A stretch of DNA of 64,000 bases from Trichobilharzia szidati (GCA_944472155.2 OX235273.1:7599204-7663203), one strand, 5' to 3'; shown: positions 32,322-42,780, numbered from the stretch's first letter. A program made the numbers and translations. The notes: a model not told the origin generated them from the letters alone.

Positions 32322-33156
32322 AAATGGTTATCCTGACAAATTTATCAAGAAACATATGACAAAGAAGGCCGAAAAATACTACCCACTATCTGTAAAAAAG
32401 AAGCCACTTTATATACGACTGCAGTTCATGGGCGATATTCGAAGTGAGTTAATTACAAAGAAATTCAGAAAATCAGCTCAAAGAACTTTTAATGCTGGCG
32501 AACTACACGTGTTATTCTCTACACGACCGATGGTGCTACCTCGACTGAAAGATGAAGTACCTAGACTGGCCACTTCAAATTGTATTTATCAATTCAACTG
32601 CGCTTGTGGAGCGAGTTATGTTGGCCGTTGCTCTAGGAACTTGATTTTTCGTGCTCGAGAACATATCCCACTATGGATCAGTAAAGGTGTAGTTAAAACT
32701 ATTAACAGCTCGATATTAGACCATCTGGTGCAAACCGGTCACAAAGCCAGCGTAGAAAAATCCTTCTCCATAATATACCGGGTGCCTAACAAACTACCAA
32801 AACCGTCGAAGCACCGCTTGCACCAAACAGCAGAGGCCATTGCAATTTGCCTCAAACAACCAGCTCTCTGTGTCCAAAAGAAACAAGTCCAGCCCCTACT
32901 ACTGCCCTAGCCTTCAGTAGAGACTATAAACTCATGAATTTGTACTATTACCTTTCCTAATTCTTCTGACATTCAGTTTATTTTATGTTGATGCTGTTCA
33001 GCTGTAATTTATCAATATTATTGATTCGATGTTATTTAAACATTAATGTCGTTCATAAGACTAATTCATTCATTCATTATAATGTATGTATAGTTGTAGA
33101 ACCTGATGATGAATTTATCGAAAAGAGTACTCTTTGTTCCGTGTCTATTCTTTTGA
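32322..33156 (+). mobile_element. Penelope-like element, 5'-truncated, family 2, arm 1 only
   Basis: An uninterrupted 184-codon frame (32,356-32,910) encodes the linker and a complete-looking GIY-YIG nuclease: NCIYQF at about residues 75-80, CAC at 82-84, YVG at 88-90, Arg99, Glu102-His103, then SFSIIYRVPNKLPK and the C-terminal box LCVQKKQVQPLLLP. The element is bracketed by a 9-bp duplication (AAATGCAGA at 32,313-32,321 and 33,157-33,165). Arm 2 shows the single, unoccupied copy at 46,088-46,096. It is the best-preserved nuclease in the window, but the RT is missing. Confidence 0.92.
33099..33139 (+). ncRNA. Hammerhead-like ribozyme in PLE 3' end
   Basis: Reads as stem I GAAC (33,099-33,102), core CTGATGA (33,103-33,109), a weak stem II (33,110-33,119), GAAA (33,120-33,123), a palindromic stem III AAGA/TCTT with GTAC loop (33,123-33,134), cleavage base T (33,135) and stem I' GTTC (33,136-33,139). 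PLEs are known to carry hammerheads with very short stem III. Stem II has only about two pairs and an odd first pair, so self-cleavage is uncertain. Confidence 0.6.
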
Positions 33157-33689
33157 AAATGCAGAGTCATTGAGCATGACTGAGGAGGAAGCATAGCCAA
33201 GCTGTGTCAAGGGTGATCCACGGTCGGATGAAGAATGAAGAGATTCAGATAAATGGAGTTTGACAAAGATGGGCATATGAATAATGCATATACAGCAGAT
33301 TCTGTCTAGTCTTAAGGAGATTATGAAATTCACTGAGTTCAACGTTATTTACACAATATAACGCGAACTACTTTCTACGGATAAGTAGTATGAAAACGAA
33401 CACGGAAGAAACAGTTACAAAGGAATTCACACATCTCCAGGTTGGCGTAGAAGTTGAAGAGGCTAAGAAAAAACAAAAATGGACGGATTAATATAACCCT
33501 TTTTGATTATAGCTTGATTTCACACCATATTTTTGGTACAAGTATGGAATTTTCAGCATGTGATATTGGTAGCCCAATTTTGCAGGCCTTCCATTACTAT
33601 CAGCTGGCCCTTTACCCATCATCAAGTCAGCAAATGTGTTTTGGAACAATATGCAGTTTGGGTAGTCAGAGGATAAAAGAGGAATAGCA
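33157..33689. other. Inner end of arm 1 and unassigned sequence
   Basis: Homology to arm 2 fades near 33,345. A short block at about 33,528-33,570 (GGTACAAGTATGGAATTTTC) resembles the 3' UTR of the CR1/jockey LINE at 15,775-15,810 on the minus strand. Nothing else recognised. Confidence 0.4.
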
Positions 33690-33905
33690 GTAATTCCATC
33701 CTCGAACAGCTTGCGAACTGTGCACAATGGGCACTGTTGTATGACTACTTCACAGTACTACACAGAATTGCTCAATATCGCACTAGACGACTTAGAATAA
33801 GCTATCTATACATAGCTGAATCATTGGCTACTCAGGACCCGAACCCTGAAGCCTGCATTCGAAAGCACTACTTACTTTGGTCACTCTCTACAATTATACA
33901 GATTG
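33690..33905 (+). mobile_element. PLE nuclease C-terminal remnant
   Basis: The frame 33,737-33,922 reads SYLYIAESLATQDPNPEACIRK, matching the end box of PLE nucleases (LHTAEAIAICLKQPALCVQKK in a related copy). The YIG part is missing. Weak but specific resemblance. Confidence 0.5.
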
Positions 33906-34109
33906 GTAATATTTCACACTAATTACGTCATTTCAACATCGGTCCCCCACCCTCACTTTTTCTAATGTTTGATTAGTCATCTCTTTCAAGATAACACACC
34001 ACATTACGCAATAGTCGGTAAAGGCTAAGGAAACACAAGCGGACCGACTGAGCAATGTTAGATAGTAAAGAAAGTGAATAAAATACGTTTTAGTGAAGAT
34101 GTGATAGTT

Positions 34110-34495
34110 AGATTAAGGGATGATAAGAGAGGTGTTGAAAATAAAAGTAAGTGGTGGTGAGAATTTCATCAGTTGGTTACGTTTTAATAAGCCAACAAGG
34201 GAGGGATAACGGCTGCGTACAAACTTCTTTTGAATGAGCATAGTATAGCCTTGATGGTTCAAATGCCTACCGTCTGCCACGGCTGTGTGCAGTAGACGAG
34301 TACGAAGTCTATTGGAAAGGTTTGTTGGGTTGAGATAAATCACCTTGAATGCTTTCTGTTTCTCCACTACATGACCACGATCATCTCAATAGGACAGAAC
34401 GGAGCTACAGATGGTATTTTTCCACTCTCTACTGAACCACGATGGTAGATGTACACTAGTGACACGTTGGCTAATCTGCCTAGTAGCATGCCAAA
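34110..34495 (-). mobile_element. PLE nuclease remnant
   Basis: The minus-strand frame 34,367-34,113 has KAFKVIYLNPTNLSNRLRTR and MLIQKKFV, the C-terminal blocks of the PLE nuclease. Upstream, frame-shifted traces of the region after YIG (RQISQRVTSVHLPSWF) reach about 34,495, where CR1 LINE sequence begins. Confidence 0.6.
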
Positions 34496-34504
34496 AGTAA
34501 CGGT

Positions 34505-35265
34505 CATAATAATAATAATAAGGATTTACTTTATTCCAAAAACAGTACTTGTGATACAGAATAGAATTTTTTCAGCATTAATCACAATATTGCATCTAAT
34601 TTCCTCAAATTATGAATAAAATTAATCACATAGAAAATTTTTCTACATTTACAATAGGGGTAATATGAAAAATAAAAACATGCAGCATAAAAAATGGAAA
34701 TAATAATAATGATAGCAGCTAAGGTAATGATAATAATACAAGTGGAAATCGCCATGGGCTTGTTTCACACAGTATTGTCGATGCAGTATACAAATCCTTG
34801 CATGATTAAAAATATTGAATATGATGTTCTCTTTACATGATATGGTGAGGGGAAAAACAAAGATTACAGCAGTCATAGAGATAAGTTGGTGTTTGCAGTT
34901 ATGAAAGTGAAAACAAAGAAGCAACAGGACCATAAATATAATAGAAATAATAAAAGTAAAACTTGAAGGTATATAAAAATGGATGGAGGAGATTGTTTAT
35001 TTACTAGATGAAAAAAGGTTAGTCAATTCTTGCCTGACGCTATTTTCATCACATAAAATGCGTGCCAAGTATAGTATCATAGAATTCTTATACTTAGACG
35101 TCCGAGCATACAGTTTTCTGAAGCTACTTCTTGTTCTACCTGAGGAGATGCAAGGTGAAAGCTGAGGGTGAAGTGGATGCTCCAAGTCAGACAAAATCCC
35201 TTTAGCAAATTTACTGCATGAAGTCAAATGCCTATCGACGACGACATTAACTAAGTTAAGGCACT
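34505..35265 (-). mobile_element. CR1/jockey-type LINE, 3' part
   Basis: AAT repeats (34,505-34,520) and the reversed terminal block mark the 3' end. The minus-strand frame 35,227-34,997 encodes the C-terminal tail (SILSDLEHPLHPQLSPCISS-type, RTRSSFRKLYARTSKYKNS). The UTR is enlarged by an A-rich stretch around 34,660-34,720. 5' truncated. Confidence 0.78.
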
Positions 35266-35654
35266 CGGGATCAGTTAAATTGATGAATGCATGAATTGTT
35301 CCATGAGATCATTCATTGTTGGAAGGTATTTCATTTGTGTCTACCACAGCGAAGTCGATGTTAACGAAGACACTGAACTTTCGAAAGGTCATCCATTTTG
35401 TCAACGCTTCGATATATTCTATTTTTCATCATCAGTCAATCAGCGTATTGCAGTAAGGTACAGTTTTACACTGTGTGACATTTCTGTCAATCGACTACTC
35501 TGTTAACAGAATACGCTGCGTACTCAAATGAGTTACGCTTCGTTATGAAGTCAGTCACTCCCTTTGTAAATTGACTGCTGTTCACTCTTGCTAAATTCTT
35601 CACTAATTACAAGGGGTGACTGTATTTCACTTCGCACTGATATATATATATATC
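35266..35654. other. No recognised feature
   Basis: Unassigned, apart from a short TA repeat at about 35,640-35,652. Confidence 0.4.
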
Positions 35655-35940
35655 AGAGTTTTCAAGTTTTGATTTGCAGGGATCTGTTTGGTTTCCAGAT
35701 TTCATTATGAAATAAAATCGTTTGGAGAACCGTTGGGAAACCACATAGGGAGTACTGCACATCCGTTTCGCCGTGCAACGAGACTCTTCATCAGTACGCA
35801 CTTACAGTCATTGCTCGAATCCACGAACACCCTCTGATTACAAACGAAGCTCGTAGACCATTATGATACTGGCTACTCGACCCAGTGGACAGTTCATGAA
35901 TTTCAACTGCTGAGAGACTGGCATTAGTCAACGTTATCTA
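35655..35940 (-). mobile_element. Smalpha-type SINE with hammerhead core boxes
   Basis: Minus-strand SINE with the tail at 35,690-35,760, core CTGATGA (reversed, 35,788-35,794), GAAA (reversed, 35,766-35,769), B-box-like GTGGATTCGAGCAATG (about 35,812-35,827) and A-box region near 35,860. Both conserved ribozyme boxes are kept, but stem II (GTCTCGTTGCACGGC) pairs poorly, so the ribozyme is probably inactive. Confidence 0.75.
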
Positions 35941-36284
35941 TGGCAAGTATTTGTCTTCTCACCCGAACACCTACTTCAACTCACTGGTCATGACTTCTCA
36001 TTAGAATCTGAATTCAGCCAGTCGTTTGGAGGGTTTCCATTACTGATTGTCCTTAATTTTGTAGGTCGCCACAGCAATAATTGTATTAATCGACATGATT
36101 CACCTCATATCCAATTCACGTCTTCTTGGAGTACAACGTTAGACCTCGTCGAGACAGAAGTCCACAAAATTAACAGACATCATGTTCTGTGCAACAAATT
36201 CATATTTTTACATGCCGAAAGTACTAATGATGTTACGACATGAACACAATTAAGACAACTAGTCACCATAAATGTAGGGAACCT
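35941..36284. other. No recognised feature
   Basis: Unassigned sequence; a block TCACCCGAACACC...TCATGACTTCTCATTAGAA near 35,960-36,005 resembles the upstream region of the SINE at 22,641 reversed. Confidence 0.4.
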
Positions 36285-36968
36285 AAAATTCCTTTTATTC
36301 CTAGGGGAATGTAGGGCTTCAGCCGTGCGTCTCCATTGCGTTCGGTTCTATGCCAACGTATTCACCTGGCTCCACGTCTGCCCACATGCTTTCATCTCCT
36401 CTTCACATGACCTCCTCCAAGTCATCCTCACACTGACGACCAACTCGCCACTTCCCTTTCGGGTTACACTCGAGCAGTGGCTTGTCTAGTGATGTCACTT
36501 GATGCATTGTTTCCTCAGAGTATGACCACCTAATCCATCTCCATTTCTTCCTGCCTATTTCTTTCACAACCGGTTCCTGCTGTGTTGGTTCGCTCAATGC
36601 CAGAGATCTCTGTTGCCGATCTTTTCTGATTGGCCATCTGATCTTGAGTAGTATTGAGCGAAGACAACTGTGGATGAAGGTCTGTAGTTTGTTTGAGATG
36701 CTCTTTATCACACACTGGCCAAGTCTCTGATCCGTATAGTAGCGCTGACTTCAAAATCCAGTTGAAAATCCGGATCTTATTTTTGATGCTGAGTGCTGTT
36801 GACCTCCACACAGACTTGAGAGTAGTGAAAGCTTGTCTCGCTTGCTTTTCCGATTCTTGCTTTGATATCCTCGTCAGTTCCGCCTGTAGTTGAAACGATG
36901 CTTCCCAGGTAGGTGGAAGAGGTTGTTTCTTTCAGGTTCCTCCCATTTATGCTGATTGTTGTCTGTTC
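36285..36968 (-). mobile_element. RTE-clade LINE, subfamily A, 5'-truncated
   Basis: Minus-strand frames 36,811-36,530 and 36,711-36,403 give TALSIKNKIRIFNWILKSALLYGSETW-type and GRKKWRWIRWSYSEETMHQ blocks with the C-terminal KGKWRVGRQC. They overlap in different phases, so one frameshift is present. The 3' signature is at about 36,295-36,315. Most of it lies in the 792-bp inverted repeat. Confidence 0.87.
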
Positions 36969-37168
36969 CGAATTTTAGATAAGCAAGTTCTACTTTCAGA
37001 AATATGTAGATGCCGCCATGAAGCTACATTGACTGAGATGGTTAGGAAATGTGTTTCGCATTGATATAAGAATAAAATTTGTGCACTGTGGTAGAGTGTA
37101 ATTCCATTATGAGTAAATTTTGTTTTGATAAAGTCTCACAGTGTTATACAGTAATGTTTGCTGATGAC
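36377..37168 (+). repeat. 792-bp inverted repeat, left copy
   Basis: Pairs with 40,742-41,533 at a constant coordinate sum of 77,910, so no indels. I found no mismatch by eye, and three translated frames are identical in both copies. The unit spans an RTE 3' part plus about 200 bp of PLE terminal sequence. The flanks diverge abruptly on both sides. Confidence 0.93.
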
Positions 37169-37225
37169 CACGTTTCGACCACAATTTATTGCTCATATCA
37201 TATCATATCAAGGTGATATCAATGT
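36969..37225 (-). repeat. PLE family 1 terminal fragment
   Basis: Read on the minus strand: ATGATATGAGCAATAAATTG, GTCGAAACGTGGTCATCAGC, then ACATTACTGTATAACAC, the same order as at 62,860-62,930. It contains the hammerhead-like GAAAC...GTC element, and continues past the inverted-repeat boundary at 37,168, so this copy is the less truncated one. Confidence 0.65.
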
Positions 37226-37609
37226 ATTTCACATGAGTGCAGGCACCGCCTTCCCCCTCGAAATATGCTAACTGAGGTAATGATGTTAGGTTGAGAAAGA
37301 GTTACGGGTGGCTTACCCAATATGGAAATGGCATCAGTTGATGAAAATATGGTACCATCAAAGGTTGACATATACACTTCCCATGTTAACTAGAATTGTG
37401 AGTACATATTAACGTGTATCTGTATGTTACAAACAGTTGACGAGTCAAGAGGACAAATGCTGGGAATAGTATCTTTGACAGAGACATCTTATTTATCCAG
37501 ATCATGGGGGTTGACAGTGTGAAATCTCTCAAGATTATTAATAGAAGATATAAAGTCAGCTCGCTCCAAGTTTGCCGAAACAACCGCTATCACACTTCTA
37601 GAACCTGAA
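37226..37609. other. No recognised feature
   Basis: Unassigned sequence in the centre of the inverted repeats. Confidence 0.4.
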
Positions 37610-39240
37610 TTTTGCGTGCTCAGAAAGATTCACGTATTTGTCTCTCTTTACCTTGGTGATACTGCGTCTTTCAGACGAAATCAACTTCGTCAAATATGCA
37701 GATGACCTGACTGTTTCGCTTCCCGTTAAGTCTCAGTCAGACTGTTTCAAATTAAATAGCTTCCTGTCGGACATCAGTCAGTGGTCTAAACTAAATGGTC
37801 TCATGCTGAATCCCTCAAAATGCCAGACTATTGACTTCTCCTTTAGGCATAAACGAGATCTACAAACACTAGTAAGTACTCATGAAGCCTGTTGCATTGA
37901 GGGGACTAAAATTGAAACTAAGTCTAATGCAAAATACCTCGGTTTAGTTCTATCTTCTGACCTTACATGGACATCTCATATCCTAACGATTTCTAAGAAA
38001 GTGTTCTGTCTAACCTACTACATTAAGAGACTTAGACAATCTGGAATCACCCAACCTCTACTTTCACAATTTATCAACTCTCGTATCTTACCCATTCTAC
38101 TTTACTGCTCCCCAACCGTTAGTCTTTCCTGGGCTATTGAAAAAGCACTATGCCATCCTGAGAAGGATGTTGAAGGTAGTTAGTAAGACTAGTGGTGTAA
38201 AACTCAGTCAGCTCGTCACTACATTAGTTGAAAGGCATCTGAATTCACGCGGAAAATTGTCTAAAACCATACTCTCTGACCCCCAACACCCCCTCTATTC
38301 ACAAATCTCTCCTTGTATCTCATCAAGGAGAACCAGAAATCAGTATAAAACAATCTATGCTCGTACAACCAAGTACAGGAACTCAACGATACCATACTTG
38401 GCTCGTGTTCTAAGTGACAGAGACAATGTTAAGCGCGAAACCTATGACTTGCTTTTTTGTTAATAATCACAATTTTAGGCTCTTTTATTTCTCTCTTATT
38501 TCGTATTCTATGGCGAACTCCTTCTTAAACATACTTAGCTACCTAAATTATTAACATTGGCTTACTTTTTGTACTTTACTGTATTCCTTCTTTTGTGTAT
38601 CTACTGGTTCCGACTATATTAGCACTATGAGCATTACCAAATTGTCCTGTCATTAACCATCATGTAATTATTAGCTTTTGTGGATGCTTTTTATTTTTTA
38701 TTTTTTTTTAGGCAATGTTAACTGACAATTTTGGTTGTGAACGCCATTATCACCACCTTAAAATTTTGTATTATGCAGGATTACTCACACTACCACTACA
38801 AACAATGCATTAGACCTGACAATAAAAAACAAAACAACAACCCTGAAATGTTATTTTATGATTGTTTAGTGTTGTTTCAACCAAATTAACTGATCATCTT
38901 GACGATAAACATTCCTAAATATCATTTCATAACTTCTTGTATGACTATAGCTTTACTGTCAGCATACATAATCATATCATTGCCTCCACTACCCAGTACT
39001 GAGTTATTATTATATGATTTTTCTTTTCCTTTCTACTTCTTGGTATTTTTTAGCAATTAAAAAAAATTATTTTGTGTGTTTTCCTGTTTTTTTGCTGTTG
39101 GTGTCTTCAGATTTATTTTTTGAAATACTTTTTTTAAATGTCTGATAAAATTAGATGCAAATATTGTAGATATGTGCTGAAAATTCCACACTGTACCACT
39201 AGTACTGTTTCTGGAATAAATCAAATTATTATTATTATCA
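37610..39240 (+). mobile_element. CR1/jockey-type LINE, longest copy
   Basis: The frame 37,638-38,183 (181 codons) holds the catalytic box as YADD at residues 20-23, then SQWSKLNGLMLNPSKCQ and KYLGLVLSSDLTWTSHI. A one-base frameshift near 38,115-38,137 passes to the frame 38,137-38,463, with AILRRMLKVVS, SPCISSRRTRNQYKTIYART and the C-terminal STIPYLARVLSDRD. The 3' UTR runs to a GGAATAAATC block and ATT repeats at 39,210-39,240. The RT N-terminus and endonuclease are missing. Confidence 0.88.
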
Positions 39241-39299
39241 ATCTCTTCATCTGAAATGATTACACAGTCTTTTGCTTTCACAGCCCACATATTTTGAGT

Positions 39300-39355
39300 G
39301 AGTGCAGTTGAAGCCCTATGTTCCACTAGGAACCGAAGGGAACAATAATAATAAT
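39300..39355 (-). mobile_element. RTE subfamily B, 3' terminal scrap or mirrored end
   Basis: GTTGAAGCCCTATGTTCCAC then TAGGAACCGAAGGGAACAATAATAATAATG is the 3' terminal signature of RTE subfamily B. As written it reads on the plus strand, so the strand label is uncertain; only about 55 bp are present. It may be the tail of a SINE that uses the same end. Confidence 0.4.
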
Positions 39356-39559
39356 GACCATTTGTTTTCACCACACTTCTACCCACAATCCATCAGAAAA
39401 TTCTCACCTCTTGTCTCTCAACTGTGCAACTCAGTTATCATTGTTTCCACCATTAATTTTGCATGATTGTATTTTGACCTGCTTCATAAGGTGCCTAAGT
39501 GGTACTTCTGAACATTGTTTACTGGCACGTGTCTCTGTTACACAAAACTCGTGTTGACA

Positions 39560-39690
39560 TCCATTGAGGTGTTTCATCCCACTAGTTTGAGACTGTTCTG
39601 CAGTACGCACCTACCACCAATGTCCGATACTAGGAACCTCTGGTTACAACGTTAGGTCGTAGACCGTTGAAACACTGGAACCCCATCCAA
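39560..39690 (-). mobile_element. Smalpha-type SINE fragment
   Basis: Reversed ribozyme and body region: GTGCGTACTGCAGAACAGTC on the minus strand near 39,590-39,612, and B-box-like sequence to about 39,650. CTGATGA is mutated. Confidence 0.55.
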
Positions 39691-39694
39691 AGGC

Positions 39695-39990
39695 CTAATG
39701 CAAAGTCATGACCAGTAGCCCACAGCGAGTCGGATGTGGCGTCAAATGCTCACCACCAATGACACTGGTTAGTGTCAGTCGTGCTATATCGTGATTGGAT
39801 TGGGTCCCAATAGCTAAATCGTTCACGAACTCGTCTTGTAATAGGAGAGTCCTGGGTCCGAACCATAGTGGTGTATGCTTACTGCAAAATATTCCAAGCT
39901 GGTGGTGACTAAGCAGCTGTCCATTATTCCCTACCTGGTTTCCCAATGGTTCTCTATCCGGTATCAGCTTATGATGAAATCCTTTAACTA
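39695..39990 (+). mobile_element. Smalpha-type SINE, nearly full length
   Basis: Upstream block AAAGTCATGACCAGTAGCCC, A-box region CCCAATAGCTAAATCG (about 39,808), B-box-like GGGTCCGAACCATAG (about 39,852-39,868), tail with CAGCTGTCCATTATTCCC and GGTTCTCTATCC to about 39,985. The ribozyme core is lost (CTTACTGCAAAATA). Confidence 0.72.
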
Positions 39991-40410
39991 TTTGATGCAT
40001 AAGATGCTGTCGGGAAGATATTGTGTGATCAATTATCTCATTTCGACTAGTTATATTACATACACTATGCAGTAGTGTTCTCATCCGCAGATAGTGTCCT
40101 CGTTATTGAGAAACAATCTGAATACATCATTTATTCATGGAGAAACACAACATCTTATTGATTGGCACTGATGAATGGAAAACCAGCCACATCAGTCAGT
40201 AATGCTTGACAGAAGTCAGCAGATAAGGCTTCAACGAAGACTAATGTGGAATTCTTACACGAGCAGGAATAAAACTGGCATTCAACCACCACCCATAAGA
40301 GTACTCAGAAACAAATTAGGTAGGATAAGGGCTCCTCTATAGTTTATTCAAATACTGTAATGATTCTCAGGTCAAATAAATAGGTCCAAGTAGTTATATG
40401 GGATCAATCT
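39991..40410. other. No recognised feature
   Basis: Unassigned sequence before the 5' truncation point of the RTE copy. Confidence 0.4.
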
Positions 40411-40741
40411 GTCTAACGTGAAGATGGGTGTAAGGCAGGGCTGCCTACTATCGCCAATGATTTCAACGATTGCAGTAAGTTGGATAATGTGACAGACAGC
40501 GGGCAATGAGGAAACAAGCATAAAATGGACCCTAACGAAAAACTTGGAGGATATGGACTTCGCAGATGACAAATGTCTGATTTTCCACAAACTGGAACAT
40601 ATGAAAGTGAAAAGCAACAAGTTGGCAGAGGAAGCATCACAGATAGCAAGGCCTTCAGGTGAACGTAGAGAAAACAGAGGTGATGAAGATTCCTGGACAA
40701 GAACAACAACAGACAACGATCAGCATAAATGGGAGGAACCT

Positions 40742-41533
40742 GTCATCAGCAAACATTACTGTATAACACTGTGAGACTTTATCAAAACAAAATTTACTCA
40801 TAATGGAATTACACTCTACCACAGTGCACAAATTTTATTCTTATATCAATGCGAAACACATTTCCTAACCATCTCAGTCAATGTAGCTTCATGGCGGCAT
40901 CTACATATTTCTGAAAGTAGAACTTGCTTATCTAAAATTCGGAACAGACAACAATCAGCATAAATGGGAGGAACCTGAAAGAAACAACCTCTTCCACCTA
41001 CCTGGGAAGCATCGTTTCAACTACAGGCGGAACTGACGAGGATATCAAAGCAAGAATCGGAAAAGCAAGCGAGACAAGCTTTCACTACTCTCAAGTCTGT
41101 GTGGAGGTCAACAGCACTCAGCATCAAAAATAAGATCCGGATTTTCAACTGGATTTTGAAGTCAGCGCTACTATACGGATCAGAGACTTGGCCAGTGTGT
41201 GATAAAGAGCATCTCAAACAAACTACAGACCTTCATCCACAGTTGTCTTCGCTCAATACTACTCAAGATCAGATGGCCAATCAGAAAAGATCGGCAACAG
41301 AGATCTCTGGCATTGAGCGAACCAACACAGCAGGAACCGGTTGTGAAAGAAATAGGCAGGAAGAAATGGAGATGGATTAGGTGGTCATACTCTGAGGAAA
41401 CAATGCATCAAGTGACATCACTAGACAAGCCACTGCTCGAGTGTAACCCGAAAGGGAAGTGGCGAGTTGGTCGTCAGTGTGAGGATGACTTGGAGGAGGT
41501 CATGTGAAGAGGAGATGAAAGCATGTGGGCAGA
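40742..41533 (-). repeat. 792-bp inverted repeat, right copy
   Basis: Reverse complement of 36,377-37,168 with no mismatch seen. The inner edge falls inside the GTCATC of the PLE piece, and the outer edge falls in the RTE 3' region; the separating spacer is 3,573 bp. Confidence 0.93.
40743..40943 (+). mobile_element. PLE family 1 fragment inserted in RTE
   Basis: 201 bp beginning TCATCAGCAAACATTACTG, homologous to 62,905-62,980. Flanked by 34-bp direct duplications (40,709-40,742 and 40,944-40,977) that differ at one base. The first base follows the position where the hammerhead-like motif of other copies (GAAAC...GTC/ATC) would cleave. No coding content. Confidence 0.75.
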
Positions 41534-41644
41534 TTTGGAGCCAGGTAGAGACTCTAGCAGAGAACTGAACGCAATGGAGACGCACGGCTGAAGGCCTATT
41601 TTCCTCTAGGAATTGAAGGAAACAATAATAATATTAATAATCCG

Positions 41645-42110
41645 TCTAACATAAAACACAAACTCCTAACAAAATCTAGATTAGTTGATCCCTGCAAGAT
41701 AGGTAATCTTTAGATTATCTCAGCGATAACACTTCATCCGATTGTATACAACCATACAATAAGATTGGATAAGATGACACTTCCAAAATCTCATATAACA
41801 GGTTGAAGACAGAGATTGATAACGGAAGCTCTCTTTGTCGAATCGACTGAGGAGAATACATGCATAAATTGTGATTCAACACCTGTCTATCTGGCAATGT
41901 AGAAATCTCTTCTACCGCAACAGTGATTGGGTAAGAAAGAAGGGAAGAACTACAAAAGTCAAGTTTCAAAGTTGCGTAGTAATTTATAAATGATGATTTG
42001 ATTATGAACAACAATAAACTGTGTTCGATACACTGTCATCCAAAATAATCATAAGACTTTTTCACTGCATGATATATATTCAATGCACAAATTAGTACAG
42101 GAGATTTTCT
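41645..42110 (+). mobile_element. PLE family 1, 3' nuclease part and terminus, decayed
   Basis: Plus-strand traces in the order of the frame at 6,686-6,150: the LVDPNKIRNL block (about 41,685), the GWDRMT block (about 41,760), RERLITEALFVES (about 41,810-41,850) and the terminus with GATTATGAACA...TGTGTTCGATACACTGTCATCC at about 41,998-42,042. Frames are broken by several indels. Confidence 0.75.
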
Positions 42111-42239
42111 TGACCGAAAACTAATCCTTAACAATGAAATATAAATATTGTTCAGTCTCTTCTTGAGTACTCAGAAAACAGCGCTGTTGCCACAGATTCC
42201 ACATTGTCTATTGATCAATAGATTGCAGTTCTATGCATC

Positions 42240-42780
42240 ATCATCGAACAGAGAATAGAGAGGTAGTTGAATCTCCACCTCAACCTCGTCGACTTTAAAA
42301 AGACCTTCGACAGAGTTGACTGTAAAGTAGTTTATAAACTACTTCAACACTAACCCCGAATATTCATCAACTTCATTCAACAGCTGGCGATATGACCATA
42401 CCAGATGTCAAGTGATCCACAACGGAAAACGCACCTTACTAAGCCTTCGAAATGAAGACGTGAGTTAGACAATGTTGCCCACCAGTATCACAGACGATAT
42501 TCCTTACTGTGATGGTGGACTGATTTATGCGTCAGATTGTGCGTTGGGAGCGAGAAGACATGAATATGTTGGACAGATAAGAGGACTTCAGAACATCTGG
42601 GTTTCGCAGACTATTTAATTGTGATACCAGATAAACTGTGTAAGACTAACAGGAGAAAACCAACAGGTTGCCAATAGAGGCCGATAGTGAAGAGAAGAGT
42701 TAGAGTGAAAATAGAGCTGATGGAATTGATGAAGGCAACTAACCAACAACAACAACATGCACCAAACAACATCAATACAA
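42240..42780 (+). mobile_element. RTE-clade LINE fragment, subfamily C
   Basis: HLNLVDFKKTFDRVD codons (about 42,270-42,320, RT motif A region), CQVIHNGKRTLLSLR (about 42,410-42,450), the decayed GVRQCCPPVS block and the VKIELMELMK region (about 42,705-42,735), with short frames only. It joins in frame to PLE sequence near 42,780. Confidence 0.75.

Larger units (their letters stand above)
13735..33345 (+). repeat. Arm 1 of a large inverted duplication
   Basis: Collinear, with the opposite orientation, to 45,890-59,400. Anchor pairs seen: 13,775-14,001 with 59,174-59,400; 14,378-14,674 with 58,468-58,752; 19,760-20,029 with 54,233-54,502; 26,200-27,245 with 51,117-52,180; 28,959-29,179 with 49,607-49,827; 31,411-31,632 with about 46,770-46,990; 33,165-33,345 with about 45,890-46,088. 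Arms are diverged by substitutions and by several one-arm insertions, so this is an old segmental event and not a simple assembly echo. The outer end on this side may lie slightly upstream, since arm 2 runs into the gap. Confidence 0.85.
40411..41635 (+). mobile_element. RTE-clade LINE, subfamily A, interrupted by a PLE piece
   Basis: From about 40,413 the RT is read as GVRQGCLLSPMIS, then MEDMDFADD with the catalytic box intact (40,559-40,570), HKLEHMKVKSNKLAEEAS and the Arg/Asp-rich shifted end. At 40,743 a 201-bp foreign piece enters; from 40,944 the RTE resumes with a 34-bp overlap and goes on through SIKNKIRIFNWIL and KKWRWIRWSYSEETMHQ to the signature CCTCTAGGAATTGAAGGAA and AAT repeats at about 41,635. 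Dead copy, but the most complete RTE in the window. Confidence 0.9.
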
